Source: Nitrospirota bacterium (lineage in GTDB: Bacteria > Nitrospirota > Thermodesulfovibrionia > Thermodesulfovibrionales > Dissulfurispiraceae). From it: a stretch of DNA of 64,000 bases. A program made the position numbers and the translations under genes. Shown piece after piece: positions 36,382 through 45,113 of this stretch. Position 1 is the stretch's first letter. Every line of letters begins with the position of its first letter. The DNA lies in contig JAFGXL010000025.1 in NCBI GenBank assembly GCA_016936655.1, forward strand, positions 17,269-81,268, in the 5' to 3' direction. The notes under the pieces are model-generated. The model worked only from the letters and a program-made list of their open reading frames with translations, did not search any database and was not told the DNA's origin.

Positions 36382-36830
36382 AGATCGACAAGATTACAAT
36401 AGGGCTAGGAGCATCAGCTTTTGCAGCGATAATTATTGCTCTGGTTATTGCATCATATACAAAGTTTGAGTACAAACCTGCTCCTGTTGAGTCTGAGATA
36501 AATTCGATTGTTGTTGGTGATCTGAAGATAAATGAGAGAGAGTCTTTTTACGCAAAAAACATAGTAAGCCCTATGAAGATCAGCAAGACAGCGAAAAAGG
36601 GATTTCCTGGAACTCCTCTGGATGCTCTTGCTCCATTGCCGAAACCCGAAGAGTCTGAACCAAAAATATCGATGATAATTATAAATAATTTAAAGAAAAT
36701 GGCGATTATTAATGGTATAGTATTAAGCGAAGGAGACATGATCGGAAGGAACAAAGTTCTAAAGATCGAAAAAGACAGGGTATCCATTCGCAGCTCCAAG
36801 GGGGAAAGGTGGATAAAGTTAAATCAATAG
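36378..36830 (+). CDS. MshK/PilP/GspC-like pilus protein
   Basis: The 150-residue protein has one membrane helix (about 9-28), a Pro-rich linker (GTPLDALAPLPKPEE) and a C-terminal beta domain ending IINGIVLSEGDMIGRNKVLKIEKDRVSI. That last part is typical of the homology region of GspC/PilP-type proteins, which link the inner-membrane complex to the secretin. It overlaps the secretin gene by 22 bases. Confidence 0.72.
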   Translation: MKIDKITIGLGASAFAAIIIALVIASYTKFEYKPAPVESEINSIVVGDLKINERESFYAKNIVSPMKISKTAKKGFPGTPLDALAPLPKPEESEPKISMIIINNLKKMAIINGIVLSEGDMIGRNKVLKIEKDRVSIRSSKGERWIKLNQ

Positions 36831-38446
36831 CATTCTCAGTATGCCTGGCATTGGCATGCCTGATGCTCTCTTCGTGCGCATCTTGGGATCTTAAGAGAGA
36901 GGTTCAAATCCCAAAAGAGACTAGAGAGGTAAAGGTTGAAAAGCCGGCTCCTCCTGAACTGAAGGTTCCAGAATTCATTCCTGCAGCAGAAGATATCTCT
37001 CCTATCAAGACCAGGATTGTTGATATAGTCGCAAGACAGACTCCGCTAAGGGATGTGCTGCATGTGATAGCAGAGGCCACTAGTCTGAATGTTGTTGCAG
37101 AGCGCGATGTTAATTTGGAGATGCCTGTAACACTTACACTTAAGAATGTTACTGCTGAAAATGCCATGAATACAATCTTCGCTTCTGTCGATTATTTTTA
37201 TAGTGTACAAGATAACATGCTTGTCATAAAAGCTGTTGATTCCCGCATGTTCGAACTGGGACATCCGTCAGTAATACAGAATTATAATGTTGAGCTTGGA
37301 GGAGATATACTTGGCGGAGCAACTACCAACCTTGCTAGCTCATCGAGCGGATCAAGCAGTTCGTCATCATCTTCTTCATCTAGCAATGTTAAAGGCAGCA
37401 TTACACAGAATCTTAAAAGCGACACAGCAGCATACGGATTTTGGGACTCTCTTGAAAGGGCGCTCGCAGGCATTTTAAGGGTTCAGGCTCCTCAGCAGAC
37501 AGCTGCATCAGCAGCTCCTCAGCCAGGAGTGCTGCAGCCGCAGCTTCAGCAGATGATGCCTGGCGCTGCAATATCAAATGAGTCTTTTGTCATAAACAGG
37601 CTTACAGGAACTATATTTGTTACTGCTTCAAAGCGCAACCTTGAAAAGGTAGAGAGGTATCTTAACGCTGTAAAAAGGGTAATAGGCAGACAGGTGCTTA
37701 TAGAGGCAAAGATAATAGAGGTGCAGCTTAATGACGGACTTAAATTCGGAATTGACTGGGGATTTATAAAAAATCTGAACTGGAGCGGAGTGGGTACTAT
37801 AAATTCATCCACTACAACGTTTTCATCTGTTGTGGAATCCACATCTCCATCATTTAACTTCTCTCTTGCAGGTTCAAATTTCGATGCCCTTATGAAGGCT
37901 CTTGAGACGCAGGGAGAGGTCAGAACCTTATCGAATCCTAGAGTAAACATAATGAATGGACAGACCGCCCTGCTGAATGTAGGAAGGAATGTCAGTTTTG
38001 TTTCTAAGGTAGAGACAACCACTACAGCAGGAGTATCGACACCTACTACAACATACACAGTAGAAACGAACAGCGTGCTTTCAGGAATAATAGTAGGACT
38101 TGTTCCTTATATTAATGAAAACGGTGATATATCTTTAACCATTACGCCAATAGTGTCTGATCTTGTCAGCCTGCTGGATAAGACAATAGGGGCATCTGGG
38201 CAGAACCAGATACAGATAAGCCTGCCTACAGTTGACCTTAGGCAGATGAGCACAACCGTCAGGATGAAGGACAACCAGCTTGTTGTCATAGGCGGCCTTA
38301 TAAGCAAGAAAGAGCGGCTTGAAGACAGCAAAGTTCCTGTACTCGGCAATCTGCCTGTGCTGGGCGGTCTGTTTACAAGACGTGAAAAGCTCGAGACAAG
38401 ATCAGAGCTTGTTATTGTGCTTCAGCCTGTTTTAGTTTCGAGATGA
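36809..38446 (+). CDS. Outer-membrane secretin, MshL/PilQ-like lipoprotein
   Basis: The 545-residue secretin forms the outer-membrane channel for the pilus. GTG 36809 follows GGGGG. The signal sequence ends in a lipobox LSSC with Cys23. The N-terminal domains include a secretin/TonB short N region (RDVLHVIAEATSLNVV), then a Ser-rich low-complexity stretch (about 173-192) and a Gln/Pro-rich stretch. The secretin core has EAKIIEVQLND and ends with VPVLGNLPVLGGLFTRREK. All core landmarks are present. Confidence 0.9.
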   Translation: MDKVKSIAFSVCLALACLMLSSCASWDLKREVQIPKETREVKVEKPAPPELKVPEFIPAAEDISPIKTRIVDIVARQTPLRDVLHVIAEATSLNVVAERDVNLEMPVTLTLKNVTAENAMNTIFASVDYFYSVQDNMLVIKAVDSRMFELGHPSVIQNYNVELGGDILGGATTNLASSSSGSSSSSSSSSSSNVKGSITQNLKSDTAAYGFWDSLERALAGILRVQAPQQTAASAAPQPGVLQPQLQQMMPGAAISNESFVINRLTGTIFVTASKRNLEKVERYLNAVKRVIGRQVLIEAKIIEVQLNDGLKFGIDWGFIKNLNWSGVGTINSSTTTFSSVVESTSPSFNFSLAGSNFDALMKALETQGEVRTLSNPRVNIMNGQTALLNVGRNVSFVSKVETTTTAGVSTPTTTYTVETNSVLSGIIVGLVPYINENGDISLTITPIVSDLVSLLDKTIGASGQNQIQISLPTVDLRQMSTTVRMKDNQLVVIGGLISKKERLEDSKVPVLGNLPVLGGLFTRREKLETRSELVIVLQPVLVSR

Positions 38447-38515
38447 TCAGGCAATTTTGGCCTGTGTTCTGATGGCTATACAGCATAAAATAATTCTTTT
38501 TACAGGTGCGGTTAA

Positions 38516-40162
38516 ATGGCAAGCATAAGATTAGGCGACCTGCTATTATCCAAAGGTCTTATCAACGATGTTCAGCTCAAGATAGCTCTTGTCCAGCAGA
38601 AGGTGACAGGTGACCTGCTGGGAGATACGCTCAGCAAGCTCGGTTTTGTCACATCAAAAGAGCTCGGACAGATACTTGCCCAGCAGGCAGGCCTCGATTT
38701 CATAGATCTTGGGGGGTATTCAATAGCAGATGAAGCCCTGCGGATCGTTCCAAAAGATATTGCTGAGAAGATGGAATTTATTCCTCTGGACATTCATGAC
38801 GGCCAGCTCTCTATAGGGGTTACAAACCCTAGCAATATTATGGCTATTGACACAGTCACGCGTCTTACAAAAAAACAGCCGAGAGTCTTCATGGTAGATG
38901 TGGACAGTTTCAGAGATACGGTAGAGAGCGCGTACTTCTTTTTTGAAAACCCTATACAAGAGCGTGTTGACGCAATAATAAAAGAGATCAAGGCAACAGA
39001 GAGCACAACCGGCACGTCGGTTTCTTCTCTTGCGGATCTTGTTGTAATGGATGGCATAAGGCGAAAGGCAACAGATATACATGTAAACCCCACCTCAAAC
39101 AGCGTACATGTTTTTTACAGGATAGATGGTGTGCTACAGCATGGACATTGTCTGCCTAAAATATCGCACGCCGGCATGGTCTCGAGAATAAAGATAATGT
39201 CTCAGCTCGATATAGCTGAGCAGAGGCTGCCTCAGGACGGATCATTTACATACAGCTTCCTGAAGAAAGGTTTTGATATAAGAGTATCTTCTGTCCCTAC
39301 GATATACGGAGAAAACCTTGTAATGAGGATATTGGCAGGAAGCGGTCCGCTTCTTAGAATAGAGAACCTCGGGTTTGATCCAAAAGAGGCTGCAGGCATA
39401 AGAAACCTTTTCAGAAAACCACACGGCATAATTCTCATAACAGGTCCTACAGGGAGCGGAAAAACCACAACTCTTTATGCTGCGCTTCGCGAGATAAATC
39501 TCATAGAGAGAAATGTGCTGACAGTCGAGGATCCGGTTGAGTATAAGCTCAGTCTTATAAAGCAGACACAGGTAAATGAAAAGGTTGGGTATGACTTTGC
39601 TCTTGCAGGCAGAAATTTTATGCGTCAGGATCCTGATGTTATGCTGCTCGGCGAGATAAGGGATGAGAATACAGCAAAGATAGCTATAAGGGCATCAATA
39701 ACCGGACATCTTGTGCTTTCCACTCTGCATACTAATGACGCTGTCACATCTATCCCGAGGTTGATAGACCTTAATGCTGACCGATTTCTGCTCTCATCTT
39801 CATTGCTCGCTATAATGGCGCAGAGGCTTGTAAGGAGAATATGCCAGCACTGCAAAGAAGAGTATGAGCTTAATGATGAAGAGATAGCTGTATTTAAAGA
39901 GCAGGGCATTGATATATCGAAAGCATACAGAGGCAAGGGCTGCCCGAAATGCGGAGGCAGCGGCTATGCAGGCAGGACTGTCATAGGAGAGATTTTGAGG
40001 ATTGATGATGAGATCAGGGAGCTGATCTATTCAGGAGCATCTGTGATAGCTATTCAGGAAAATGCTGTTAAAAAAGGTATGAGGCCTTTAAAGGCTGACG
40101 GAATGATAAAGGCTTCAAAAGGCCTTACTACACTTGATGAAGTCCTCAGGGTGGCGGGTTAG
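38516..40162 (+). CDS. Pilus assembly/secretion ATPase, MshE/GspE-like with c-di-GMP-binding N-domain
   Basis: The 548-residue hexameric ATPase has Walker A GPTGSGKTTT, the Asp box VEDPVEYKL, Walker B VMLLGEIRDENTA, the His box HLVLSTLHTND and the zinc-type cysteines CQHC...CPKC. The N-terminus has two tandem MshEN motifs. Copy 1 (residues 5-28) carries Arg5, Leu6, Gly7, Leu10, Leu11, Gly14, Leu21, Leu25 and Gln28 at all required places; copy 2 (34-57) keeps all but the Arg. In MshE this domain binds c-di-GMP to permit pilus extension. A cyclase gene lies downstream at 47766. Confidence 0.92.
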   Translation: MASIRLGDLLLSKGLINDVQLKIALVQQKVTGDLLGDTLSKLGFVTSKELGQILAQQAGLDFIDLGGYSIADEALRIVPKDIAEKMEFIPLDIHDGQLSIGVTNPSNIMAIDTVTRLTKKQPRVFMVDVDSFRDTVESAYFFFENPIQERVDAIIKEIKATESTTGTSVSSLADLVVMDGIRRKATDIHVNPTSNSVHVFYRIDGVLQHGHCLPKISHAGMVSRIKIMSQLDIAEQRLPQDGSFTYSFLKKGFDIRVSSVPTIYGENLVMRILAGSGPLLRIENLGFDPKEAAGIRNLFRKPHGIILITGPTGSGKTTTLYAALREINLIERNVLTVEDPVEYKLSLIKQTQVNEKVGYDFALAGRNFMRQDPDVMLLGEIRDENTAKIAIRASITGHLVLSTLHTNDAVTSIPRLIDLNADRFLLSSSLLAIMAQRLVRRICQHCKEEYELNDEEIAVFKEQGIDISKAYRGKGCPKCGGSGYAGRTVIGEILRIDDEIRELIYSGASVIAIQENAVKKGMRPLKADGMIKASKGLTTLDEVLRVAG

Positions 40163-40189
40163 CCCTGCTGCAGAGGCTGATATTGCGCC

Positions 40190-41401
40190 ATGGAATACTT
40201 TTCATATAAAGCTGTAGATTCAGAAGGCAAAGTTGTCAGCGGTATTGTTCGCGGAGATGGCTTTGCAGAGGCAGAGTCAGCTGTTGCCGCAAAAAATTTC
40301 CATCTGCTGAATATAACCAAAACTCCGCAGCTTTTGGCAGGCATACGCAGCTTTTTTACATCCTATTCAGTTAAGCGCAGGGACATCATTGAGCTGGCTA
40401 ATAACCTGTCTGTAATGATCAGAGCCGGCGTCCCCCTTCTGAGCGCCCTTGGCGATATATCACTGACAACAGAAAACGAGCATCTGAAGCTCGCTCTTGA
40501 TGATGTCCGCAACCAGACAGAGATGGGCATGCGCTTCTCAGATGCGGTGGCAATGCATGGCGAAATCTTCCCTGATGTGTTTGTGCGTCTGATAAAGGTT
40601 GGAGAAGAGACAGGACAGCTTGAGCAGAGCCTCTCTGATGTCTCTCTTCATCTTCAGAAGATGGAAGACCTTGCAGCAGCAATCAAAAGATCTCTCATAT
40701 ATCCTGCTTTTGCTATTGTTACAACAATGGGAGCTCTTATATTTTGGCTCGCTTATGTACTGCCAAAAATAATGACTCTTATAAAAGAGATGGGCGTGCC
40801 GCTTCCGTTTATTACAAAGGTGATGATGCATGTGAGCGACTTTACTCAGACATTCTGGTTCTTAATTCCGCTTACCCCTGTTATATTGTTTATTGCCGTG
40901 AAGCTGATGCAGAGAAAGGAAGAGACAAGGTACATTGTGCATAAGGCGAAGTTAAAGCTGCCTATAATCAAACTTGTGGTATACAACAAGCTGCTCGCAC
41001 TTTTTGCTGAACAGATGAGGATACTGATAGTTGCGGGTCTTACAATAGACAGGGCTCTTGAGATTGTATCAGAGGTTATAGGCAATGATGTATTCAAAAA
41101 GGCGATAAATGCAGCTAAAGACAAGATATCCACAGGCAGCAGAATAGCTGACTCTCTCCGCGAACACGAGGTCTTCTCTCCCCTTGTTGTGAGGATGATA
41201 GATATAGGAGAGACGAGCGGCAGTCTGGATGAACAGTTCAATTTTTTGTCTGAGTACTACCTTAAAAAGCTGGATGATATTTCTGACAAGATGGGCAAGA
41301 TGATTGAGCCTATAGTTATAGGCTTTATCGGCATTGTATTCGCTATGATTATAGTCGGACTTATGCTTCCTATTTATGATATTGTAACGAGGTTTAGATA
41401 G
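40190..41401 (+). CDS. Pilus/secretion inner-membrane platform protein, MshG/GspF-like
   Basis: The 403-residue polytopic protein has two repeated GspF domains (about 65-190 and 270-395) and three membrane helices (near 165-190, 215-235 and 370-395). Motifs include SVMIRAGVPLLSAL, MGMRFSDA, VRLIKVGEETGQLEQSL, the matching VRMIDIGETSGSLDEQF and PIVIGFIGIVFAMIIVGLMLPIYD. It anchors the assembly ATPase. Its TAG stop overlaps the GTG start of the next gene by one base. Confidence 0.93.
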   Translation: MEYFSYKAVDSEGKVVSGIVRGDGFAEAESAVAAKNFHLLNITKTPQLLAGIRSFFTSYSVKRRDIIELANNLSVMIRAGVPLLSALGDISLTTENEHLKLALDDVRNQTEMGMRFSDAVAMHGEIFPDVFVRLIKVGEETGQLEQSLSDVSLHLQKMEDLAAAIKRSLIYPAFAIVTTMGALIFWLAYVLPKIMTLIKEMGVPLPFITKVMMHVSDFTQTFWFLIPLTPVILFIAVKLMQRKEETRYIVHKAKLKLPIIKLVVYNKLLALFAEQMRILIVAGLTIDRALEIVSEVIGNDVFKKAINAAKDKISTGSRIADSLREHEVFSPLVVRMIDIGETSGSLDEQFNFLSEYYLKKLDDISDKMGKMIEPIVIGFIGIVFAMIIVGLMLPIYDIVTRFR

Positions 41402-42663
41402 TGGCTGCCATCCAGTACCTCACATTTTTCAATCTTAAAGAAGATCCGTTCAGGCTGACTCCTGATCCAGCCTTCTACTATCCTTCACAGGAGCATGACG
41501 AGATACTCCAGTCGTTAAATTATGCTATAGAGCAGAAGGAGGGCTTCTTCCTTGCCATGGGAGAGCCTGGCACAGGCAAGACCACTACGCTGAAGGTGTT
41601 TATAGAGTCATGGAAGGATAAAGCTGACATAGCTCTTATAATGACGCCTAGGCTTTCACCTGAGGAGTTTCTGCTTGCTGTGCTTGAAGACCTCGGCATA
41701 CAGCACTCAGCATCAGGCAAGAACGAGATGCTCAAGGAGTTCAGGGACTTTCTGGTCAGGAGCTCACAGCTGGGCCGTAGGGTTGTTATTATTGTGGATG
41801 AGGCACAGAACCTGCCTTCAGAGACGATAGAGGAGCTGAGGCTGCTCTCGAACCTCGAGACCGAAAAGGAGAAGCTGCTCCAGATAGTGCTTGTGGGTCA
41901 GCCTGAGCTTGGCCCCAGAATAATGTCTGAAGATATGAGGCAGCTTCGCCAGAGAATAACAGTAAGGACGAATTTAATGCCTCTCACTTTTGGTGAGACT
42001 GTTGATTATATAAACTACAGACTTATAAAGGCAGGCAGAGGCAATGCTGTATTTGAGGATGCTGCTAAAAAGAGGATTCATAAGATTACGGCAGGTGTGC
42101 CTCGTCTGATAAACATGTATGCATCAAGATCCATGATGGCAGCATATCTTGAGGGTAGCAGGAACATAACAAAAAAGCATGTAAAGCTCACAGAAAAGCA
42201 CTTTGGCATCAGCCAGTCTGCTGTCAGATTCAAATTTGCATGGGTGGTGGTTCCGGCTTTTGCAGCAGCTGTAGTTGCTGCTGGGTCGTACAAATTTTAT
42301 TTGTCATATAACGAAGCAAAGAGCACTGTAACAGAGGCTGTGTATGCTGAGACTCCTATTCAGCAGATTGATGACCCTGCAGATAACAGATTAGAGGAGA
42401 ATAGTCTGGACAACAGCTCATCAGCTCAGTCTGAGCAGCCAAAACAGCAGGAGATACCAAAGCTGCTTGTGAATGTGAAATCAGCTACTCTCAGGTCAGC
42501 TCCTTCCATCGACTCCAAAGCGGTTGCCTGGGCTTCTGAGGGCGTATTTTTTGAGCAGCTCGATACTGCTGAGGATTCAAAATCCAGAAAGTGGTTTAAG
42601 GTTAGGCTTGCTGATGGGGAGACAGCCTGGATAGCAGCATCGATTGTAAAACAGGCCGAATAA
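41401..42663 (+). CDS. MshM/ExeA-like ATPase with periplasmic SH3b domain
   Basis: The 420-residue protein has a cytoplasmic AAA domain (about 1-265) with Walker A GEPGTGKTTT and Walker B IIVDEAQNL, a membrane helix (about 280-298), an acidic Gln-rich linker, and a C-terminal bacterial SH3 domain (about 357-417: LLVNVKSATLRSAPS...ETAWIAASIV). ExeA and MshM act at the cell wall during secretin or pilus assembly; ExeA has a peptidoglycan-binding domain where this one has SH3b. GTG 41401 overlaps the previous stop. Confidence 0.87.
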   Translation: MAAIQYLTFFNLKEDPFRLTPDPAFYYPSQEHDEILQSLNYAIEQKEGFFLAMGEPGTGKTTTLKVFIESWKDKADIALIMTPRLSPEEFLLAVLEDLGIQHSASGKNEMLKEFRDFLVRSSQLGRRVVIIVDEAQNLPSETIEELRLLSNLETEKEKLLQIVLVGQPELGPRIMSEDMRQLRQRITVRTNLMPLTFGETVDYINYRLIKAGRGNAVFEDAAKKRIHKITAGVPRLINMYASRSMMAAYLEGSRNITKKHVKLTEKHFGISQSAVRFKFAWVVVPAFAAAVVAAGSYKFYLSYNEAKSTVTEAVYAETPIQQIDDPADNRLEENSLDNSSSAQSEQPKQQEIPKLLVNVKSATLRSAPSIDSKAVAWASEGVFFEQLDTAEDSKSRKWFKVRLADGETAWIAASIVKQAE

Positions 42664-42671
42664 GGGGGATA

Positions 42672-43868
42672 TCATTCCAGCAGCTTGAGCCGCTCATTAG
42701 CTATCTTCTTTTCTTCACTCCCCATTTTGTCCATACTAAGGATCTCTCTGTAGATTGCAGCAGCCTCTTTTAGTCTTCCCTGTTTTTCGAGTATGCGCGC
42801 CATGCCTGTCCATCCCTGCGCATTTCCTAATGAAGCCAGTCTGTAGAATGTGCCGTAAGACTTGTCATACTCTTTTCTCTTTTCTTGTAGTATAGCCAGA
42901 TTAAAGAGTGCGTAGCTGTTGCTTGGATCTATTGATGCAGCTTTTGTGATGTATCCTTCTCCTTCAGACTCATTTCCGGATTTTATATTCGCCAGCCCAA
43001 GGTTTATAAGGGAAGGGATGTAATCTTTTTTGATGCACAGAGAGTCTTTGGCGTATTTTACTGATTCAGCGTAAGCGCCGGTCTGCAGGAGTACGCCAGA
43101 AATATTGTTCATGATTATGTAATTATTTGGTGAAAGCTCGAGTGCTTTTATATAATTTTCAAAAGCCTGTTTATATTCTCTTCGAGCCTCGTGATTTTTT
43201 GCTGTATATAGATATATATCGCTGTTTGTGTTGTATGACGATGATGCCTGTAGTTGAGGCCTCGGGCTAGGAGCAGTATTTATCGCTGAGGAGCTTTTTT
43301 GTGCTGGGGAGGATGCTGTCAATTTTTCTTCAGAATAAGAAGCCTGTTTTTTGGAAGGCAGTGCTGGTTTTTCCAGAGAAGTTTGTGCAGTTTCTGCTGT
43401 GACTGGCTGAGTGGTCGGCTGCTCTTTTTTTGTTGTTGCCTTTGCAGGTTCTGCTCTCTGTATATTTTTTGGCGAATGTCCGGAAGTCTCCTCTTTAGCG
43501 GATGCCGGCTTATTGTTAAGCTCAGGAGTATTTTTTTCTTTCAGCGGCTCAGGTTCTTTTGGATTATTTAGGGTATCTGTCTGGATCTGTGCAGGCTGCT
43601 GCTGTATCTGCTCTGCTGCTGGTGCAGGCGCTGGTCTATGGATTACGATCTGCTGGGGCTGCTTAAAAAGATACCTCTCCAGAAACAGAACAGAGAAGAA
43701 ACCAGCAGCAATAGCTATAACTACAAACATTGATAGCAGCAGCATTCTCTTTGTTGTGCGCTCTCTTCCTGCAGCGCTGTAGACGACCTTCTTAAGGTCG
43801 GGCGGCACTTCTCTGCTGCCTTTGTTGTCAGCCTTTACTTTGGATAATAGATCAGCTAGCAGGCTCAT
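42672..43868 (-). CDS. MshN-like membrane protein with TPR domain
   Basis: The 398-residue protein has a cytoplasmic N-terminus of about 40 residues, a membrane helix (about 43-65), a long Pro/Gln/Lys/Ala-rich linker (about 75-205) and a TPR domain of four to five repeats (about 215-390). The layout matches MshN, a pilus biogenesis protein. It lies on the opposite strand to the other pilus genes and converges with the MshM-like gene. Its start overlaps the lytic transglycosylase stop by 4 bases. Confidence 0.75.
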   Translation of the reverse strand: MSLLADLLSKVKADNKGSREVPPDLKKVVYSAAGRERTTKRMLLLSMFVVIAIAAGFFSVLFLERYLFKQPQQIVIHRPAPAPAAEQIQQQPAQIQTDTLNNPKEPEPLKEKNTPELNNKPASAKEETSGHSPKNIQRAEPAKATTKKEQPTTQPVTAETAQTSLEKPALPSKKQASYSEEKLTASSPAQKSSSAINTAPSPRPQLQASSSYNTNSDIYLYTAKNHEARREYKQAFENYIKALELSPNNYIIMNNISGVLLQTGAYAESVKYAKDSLCIKKDYIPSLINLGLANIKSGNESEGEGYITKAASIDPSNSYALFNLAILQEKRKEYDKSYGTFYRLASLGNAQGWTGMARILEKQGRLKEAAAIYREILSMDKMGSEEKKIANERLKLLE

Positions 43869-44410
43869 TTATGCTCCATTGCATCTGAATTGTCATGTAA
43901 AAGCAGTTCTTCAGCAACTCTGTCTCTTGAAGAAAATGTAAGAGTTCCGCTCTTTTTTTTAGCTGTCCGGTCTACGTTTTCTGTCTCTTTATTTTCAGTT
44001 TTTTTCCGCTCATTCATAAGTGCTTTGTATATCTTCCATGAGTATGCCTGCTGCTTGGGTTCGCTCACAGCGTTATAGCATCCTACAGCCTTCCATGTAT
44101 AACCGTGGCGGTTAATGCATTTTTTTAGAATCGAAGCGCCTGTCATGGTGTTGTAGCATGCATCAGTAATAAGCCTCTGTCTGTCAAGACTGAGAGGCTT
44201 TATCCAGAATGTGTTGATCTGCATAAGGCCGAGGTCTTGCGAACCATTGCGGTTTATGTTTACAGCCTTCTGGTTCATGCCTGACTCTACCTGCGCAATG
44301 CCTTTGAGCAGCTCAGGGCTGAGATTATTTGTTTTTGCAGCATCCTCAAAGCAGAATGCCGAGCATACGGTTGGCAGCATGACTAATAAGGCAACAATAA
44401 GGCAATTCAT
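43865..44410 (-). CDS. Lytic transglycosylase (SLT domain), exported
   Basis: The 181-residue protein has a signal peptide (NCLIVALLVMLPTVCSA) and an SLT/VirB1-like domain (about 20-130) with the catalytic glutamate in GIAQVESGMNQ and the signatures DLGLMQINTFW and AVGCYNAV. It cleaves peptidoglycan glycan strands, probably to open the wall for the pilus machine. A charged Lys/Glu-rich tail follows. It is divergent from the first pilin gene across 138 bases that contain the pilin promoter. Confidence 0.88.
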   Translation of the reverse strand: MNCLIVALLVMLPTVCSAFCFEDAAKTNNLSPELLKGIAQVESGMNQKAVNINRNGSQDLGLMQINTFWIKPLSLDRQRLITDACYNTMTGASILKKCINRHGYTWKAVGCYNAVSEPKQQAYSWKIYKALMNERKKTENKETENVDRTAKKKSGTLTFSSRDRVAEELLLHDNSDAMEHK

Positions 44411-44438
44411 TAACAGAGTTTATCATAAAGAATCTTTA

Positions 44439-44467
44439 TTGACAAATCAGTTATATGAAGGTACTAT
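44439..44467 (+). promoter_or_regulatory. Promoter of the first pilin gene
   Basis: TTGACA (44439-44444) and TACTAT (44462-44467) are exactly 17 bases apart, 81 bases before the pilin ATG. This matches the class of promoter found before the second pilin. Confidence 0.72.
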
Positions 44468-44548
44468 TATGCAATCATGTGCTGTTAAAGAAATGTAGCA
44501 CAAATTCGATAACCAATAAGATAGTTTGATACACAAGGAGGAGAGTTC

Positions 44549-45094
44549 ATGAAGACGCTTTCGAATGTCATAAGGAGTCAGAGAGGTTTTACGCTGGTTG
44601 AGCTCGCTATAGTGCTTGTTATAATCGGAATAATACTCGGCGCAGTTCTCAAAGGGCAGGACCTTATCGAGAATGCAAACGCAAAGAAGATAGCAAACAT
44701 ACCGAGCCAGTGGGAAGTGCCTATATGGGCATACTATGACAGAAACGGCGGATTCCCTGGCGACAGCGCTAAGGATGGTGCGATAGACAGCCATGCATTA
44801 CTCGAGACAGCGCTTGACAACGCAGGCCTTGGTCGTCCGCAGGCTACTGTAAATGGCGTTACTGTTGCCATCTCAAATATCAATGCATGCGCAGCAGCAA
44901 ATCGCAATGTGATGCTACTTACAAATGTGCCTCTCATGGCTGCGAAACAGCTTGACAGCAATGTTGACGGAGCTGAAGATGCTACAAAGGGCAGGGTAAG
45001 GAACTGCGGAGCAGCAGGCACCACAGCGGCAGCTGCTTGGGGAACAACAGACCCTACGAATATAACCTACTTATTTGACAAGACTATTCCATAG
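44549..45094 (+). CDS. Type IV pilin-like prepilin, first copy
   Basis: The 181-residue prepilin has a 13-residue basic leader ending in Gly, cleavage before Phe, Glu at mature position 5 (GFTLVELAIVLVIIGIILGA), then a hydrophobic helix continuing into a globular domain. The head has a YYDRNGGFPGD motif and two cysteines (in NACAA and RNCGAAG) that could form the disulphide loop. AAGGAGGAG is 9 bases before the ATG, a very strong site suggesting high expression. A terminator follows 23 bases after the stop. Its N-terminal helix is nearly identical to that of the pilin at 46946. Confidence 0.9.
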   Translation: MKTLSNVIRSQRGFTLVELAIVLVIIGIILGAVLKGQDLIENANAKKIANIPSQWEVPIWAYYDRNGGFPGDSAKDGAIDSHALLETALDNAGLGRPQATVNGVTVAISNINACAAANRNVMLLTNVPLMAAKQLDSNVDGAEDATKGRVRNCGAAGTTAAAAWGTTDPTNITYLFDKTIP

Positions 45095-45113
45095 GTTGAT
45101 ACAGTCTGAAGAT

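Noticed and set aside
37331..37390. Apparent simple repeat in the secretin gene
   Set aside because: It encodes a Ser-rich linker with mixed Ser codons (TCA, AGC, TCG, TCT), so it is a protein linker and not a tandem DNA repeat likely to slip.
38447..38470. Hairpin CAGGC/GCCTG after the secretin gene
   Set aside because: Only five base pairs and no T-run; the next pilus gene is probably on the same transcript.
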